A stretch of 5,671 nt of DNA from Myxococcota bacterium (GTDB lineage: Bacteria > Myxococcota > Polyangia > GCA-2747355 > JAKLHH01). The notes under the pieces were generated by a model that was not told the origin of the DNA, ran no database searches, and was given only the letters and a program-made list of their open reading frames with translations. The translations under genes and the position numbers were made by a program. Positions 5,196-5,671 of the stretch are shown in pieces; the stretch's first letter is position 1; the number at the start of each line of letters is the position of its first letter. Location of the stretch: the NCBI GenBank assembly GCA_022710245.1, contig JAKLHH010000570.1:1-5671 (forward strand), read 5' to 3'.

Positions 5196-5671
5196 GTGCC
5201 GGAGCCATTGCAGGACACGCCCGCCAGCGGCGGGCCAGCCGGAGAGGCCGGAGAGACCGGAGGGCCGCGGCAGCCTCGGCGCAGCCTCGGCCGCGCCGCC
5301 GCGCTCCTCTCCCTGGCCACCCTCCTCTCCCGGGTGCTCGGCCTGGTCCGCGAGCAGGCCTTCGCCGCGCTCCTCGGCGCCGGCCTCTATGGTGACGCCT
5401 ACACGATGGGCTTCCGGCTGCCGAACCTGCTCCGCGATCTCTTCGCCGAGGGGGCGCTCTCGGCGGCCTTCCAGCCGGCCTTCGCCCAGCGCCTGCGCGA
5501 GGGGCGCCCGCGCGCCTACGCCCTCGCCAACCTGGTGCTGACCACGCTCCTCGTGCTGGTCGGCGCGCTGGTCGTCGCCGGCCTGCTCCTCGCGCCGCAG
5601 ATGGTCTCGAGCTGGGCGAGCGGCTACGCCGCGGTGCCGGGCAAGGTGGCGCTCACGGTGACGCTAACCCG
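5196..5671 (+). CDS. murJ: Lipid II flippase MurJ (MviN family), N-terminal part
   Basis: The 158 complete codons in view encode the N-terminal third of MurJ, the inner-membrane MOP-superfamily flippase that moves lipid-linked peptidoglycan precursor to the periplasmic face. The family is usually about 500-530 residues. Recognisable sequence: [15 protein letters not shown] (39-53), [20 protein letters not shown] (61-80) and [12 protein letters not shown] (83-94), followed by a hydrophobic helix at about 110-133. By alignment with Escherichia coli MurJ, the functional residues Arg18, Arg24, Asp39, Arg52 and Glu57 correspond to Arg46, Arg52, Asp67, Arg80 and Glu85. The residue matching Arg53 is Asp81. 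GTG 5196 is the first possible start after in-frame TAG 5181-5183; TTG 5208 is an alternative with GGAG close upstream. The first 30 or so residues are a hydrophilic Gly/Pro/Glu-rich extension. The gene runs off the right edge. Confidence 0.92.
   Translation, partial: MPEPLQDTPASGGPAGEAGETGGPRQPRRSLGRAAALLSLATLLSRVLGLVREQAFAALLGAGLYGDAYTMGFRLPNLLRDLFAEGALSAAFQPAFAQRLREGRPRAYALANLVLTTLLVLVGALVVAGLLLAPQMVSSWASGYAAVPGKVALTVTLT
5238..5264 (+). repeat. Short tandem repeat in the murJ N-terminal extension
   Basis: Three 9-bp units (GCCGGAGAG, GCCGGAGAG, ACCGGAGGG) lie head to tail and in frame, encoding AGE-AGE-TGG. Just after them an 11-bp direct repeat (CAGCCTCGGCG at 5271-5281, nearly repeated at 5282-5292) is read in two different frames as part of QPRRSLGR. 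The block appears to be a slippage-prone expansion at the non-conserved start of the protein. Confidence 0.6.

Noticed and set aside
5050..5541. Possible plus-strand gene starting ATG 5050 after GGGAGGTG
   Set aside because: The purine-rich site is only about two bases from the ATG. The frame becomes an out-of-frame shadow of murJ, and the product is Arg/Pro-rich without recognisable features.

Overview
The window reads as very GC-rich chromosomal DNA with codon third positions almost always G or C, from a Gram-negative-type bacterium. It carries an O-antigen-ligase-type membrane protein, a lipoprotein with an Asp/Pro-rich linker followed by a propeller-like repeat domain, and the lipid II flippase MurJ. 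Such linker-plus-propeller lipoproteins, combined with this base composition, are most familiar to me from Myxococcota and related deltaproteobacterial lineages. That assignment is an inference and not a proof. I see no insertion sequence, CRISPR array, rRNA, tRNA or prophage signature.

Layout: (1) Positions 1-207 hold the 3' end of an unidentified plus-strand gene. (2) Eleven bases later a plus-strand gene (219-1943) encodes a polytopic Wzy_C/WaaL-type O-antigen ligase or polymerase-like protein with an unusual 160-residue hydrophilic tail. (3) Its last codons overlap by 11 bases the start of a 521-residue lipoprotein gene (1933-3498) whose mature part divides into seven repeats of about 61-68 residues, suggesting a seven-bladed beta-propeller. 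These three genes are closely packed and look like one transcription unit concerned with the cell surface. (4) This unit converges on lat (3518-4855, minus strand), L-lysine 6-aminotransferase. The two stop codons lie inside the two arms of one perfect 10-bp inverted repeat. (5) A 340-bp divergent intergenic region (4856-5195) contains several dyad symmetries, a good candidate minus-strand promoter for lat with a long leader, and a weaker candidate plus-strand promoter for murJ with an inverted repeat in its spacer. (6) murJ (from 5196) runs off the right edge.

Functionally, the left operon probably assembles or attaches a surface glycan and makes a partner outer-membrane lipoprotein. lat is a lysine-catabolic enzyme with no pathway neighbours visible. 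murJ is a peptidoglycan housekeeping gene. No clearly new multi-gene system is evident. The most unusual points are the shared stop-codon palindrome, the tailed ligase coupled to a propeller lipoprotein, and the dyad-rich lat/murJ control region.
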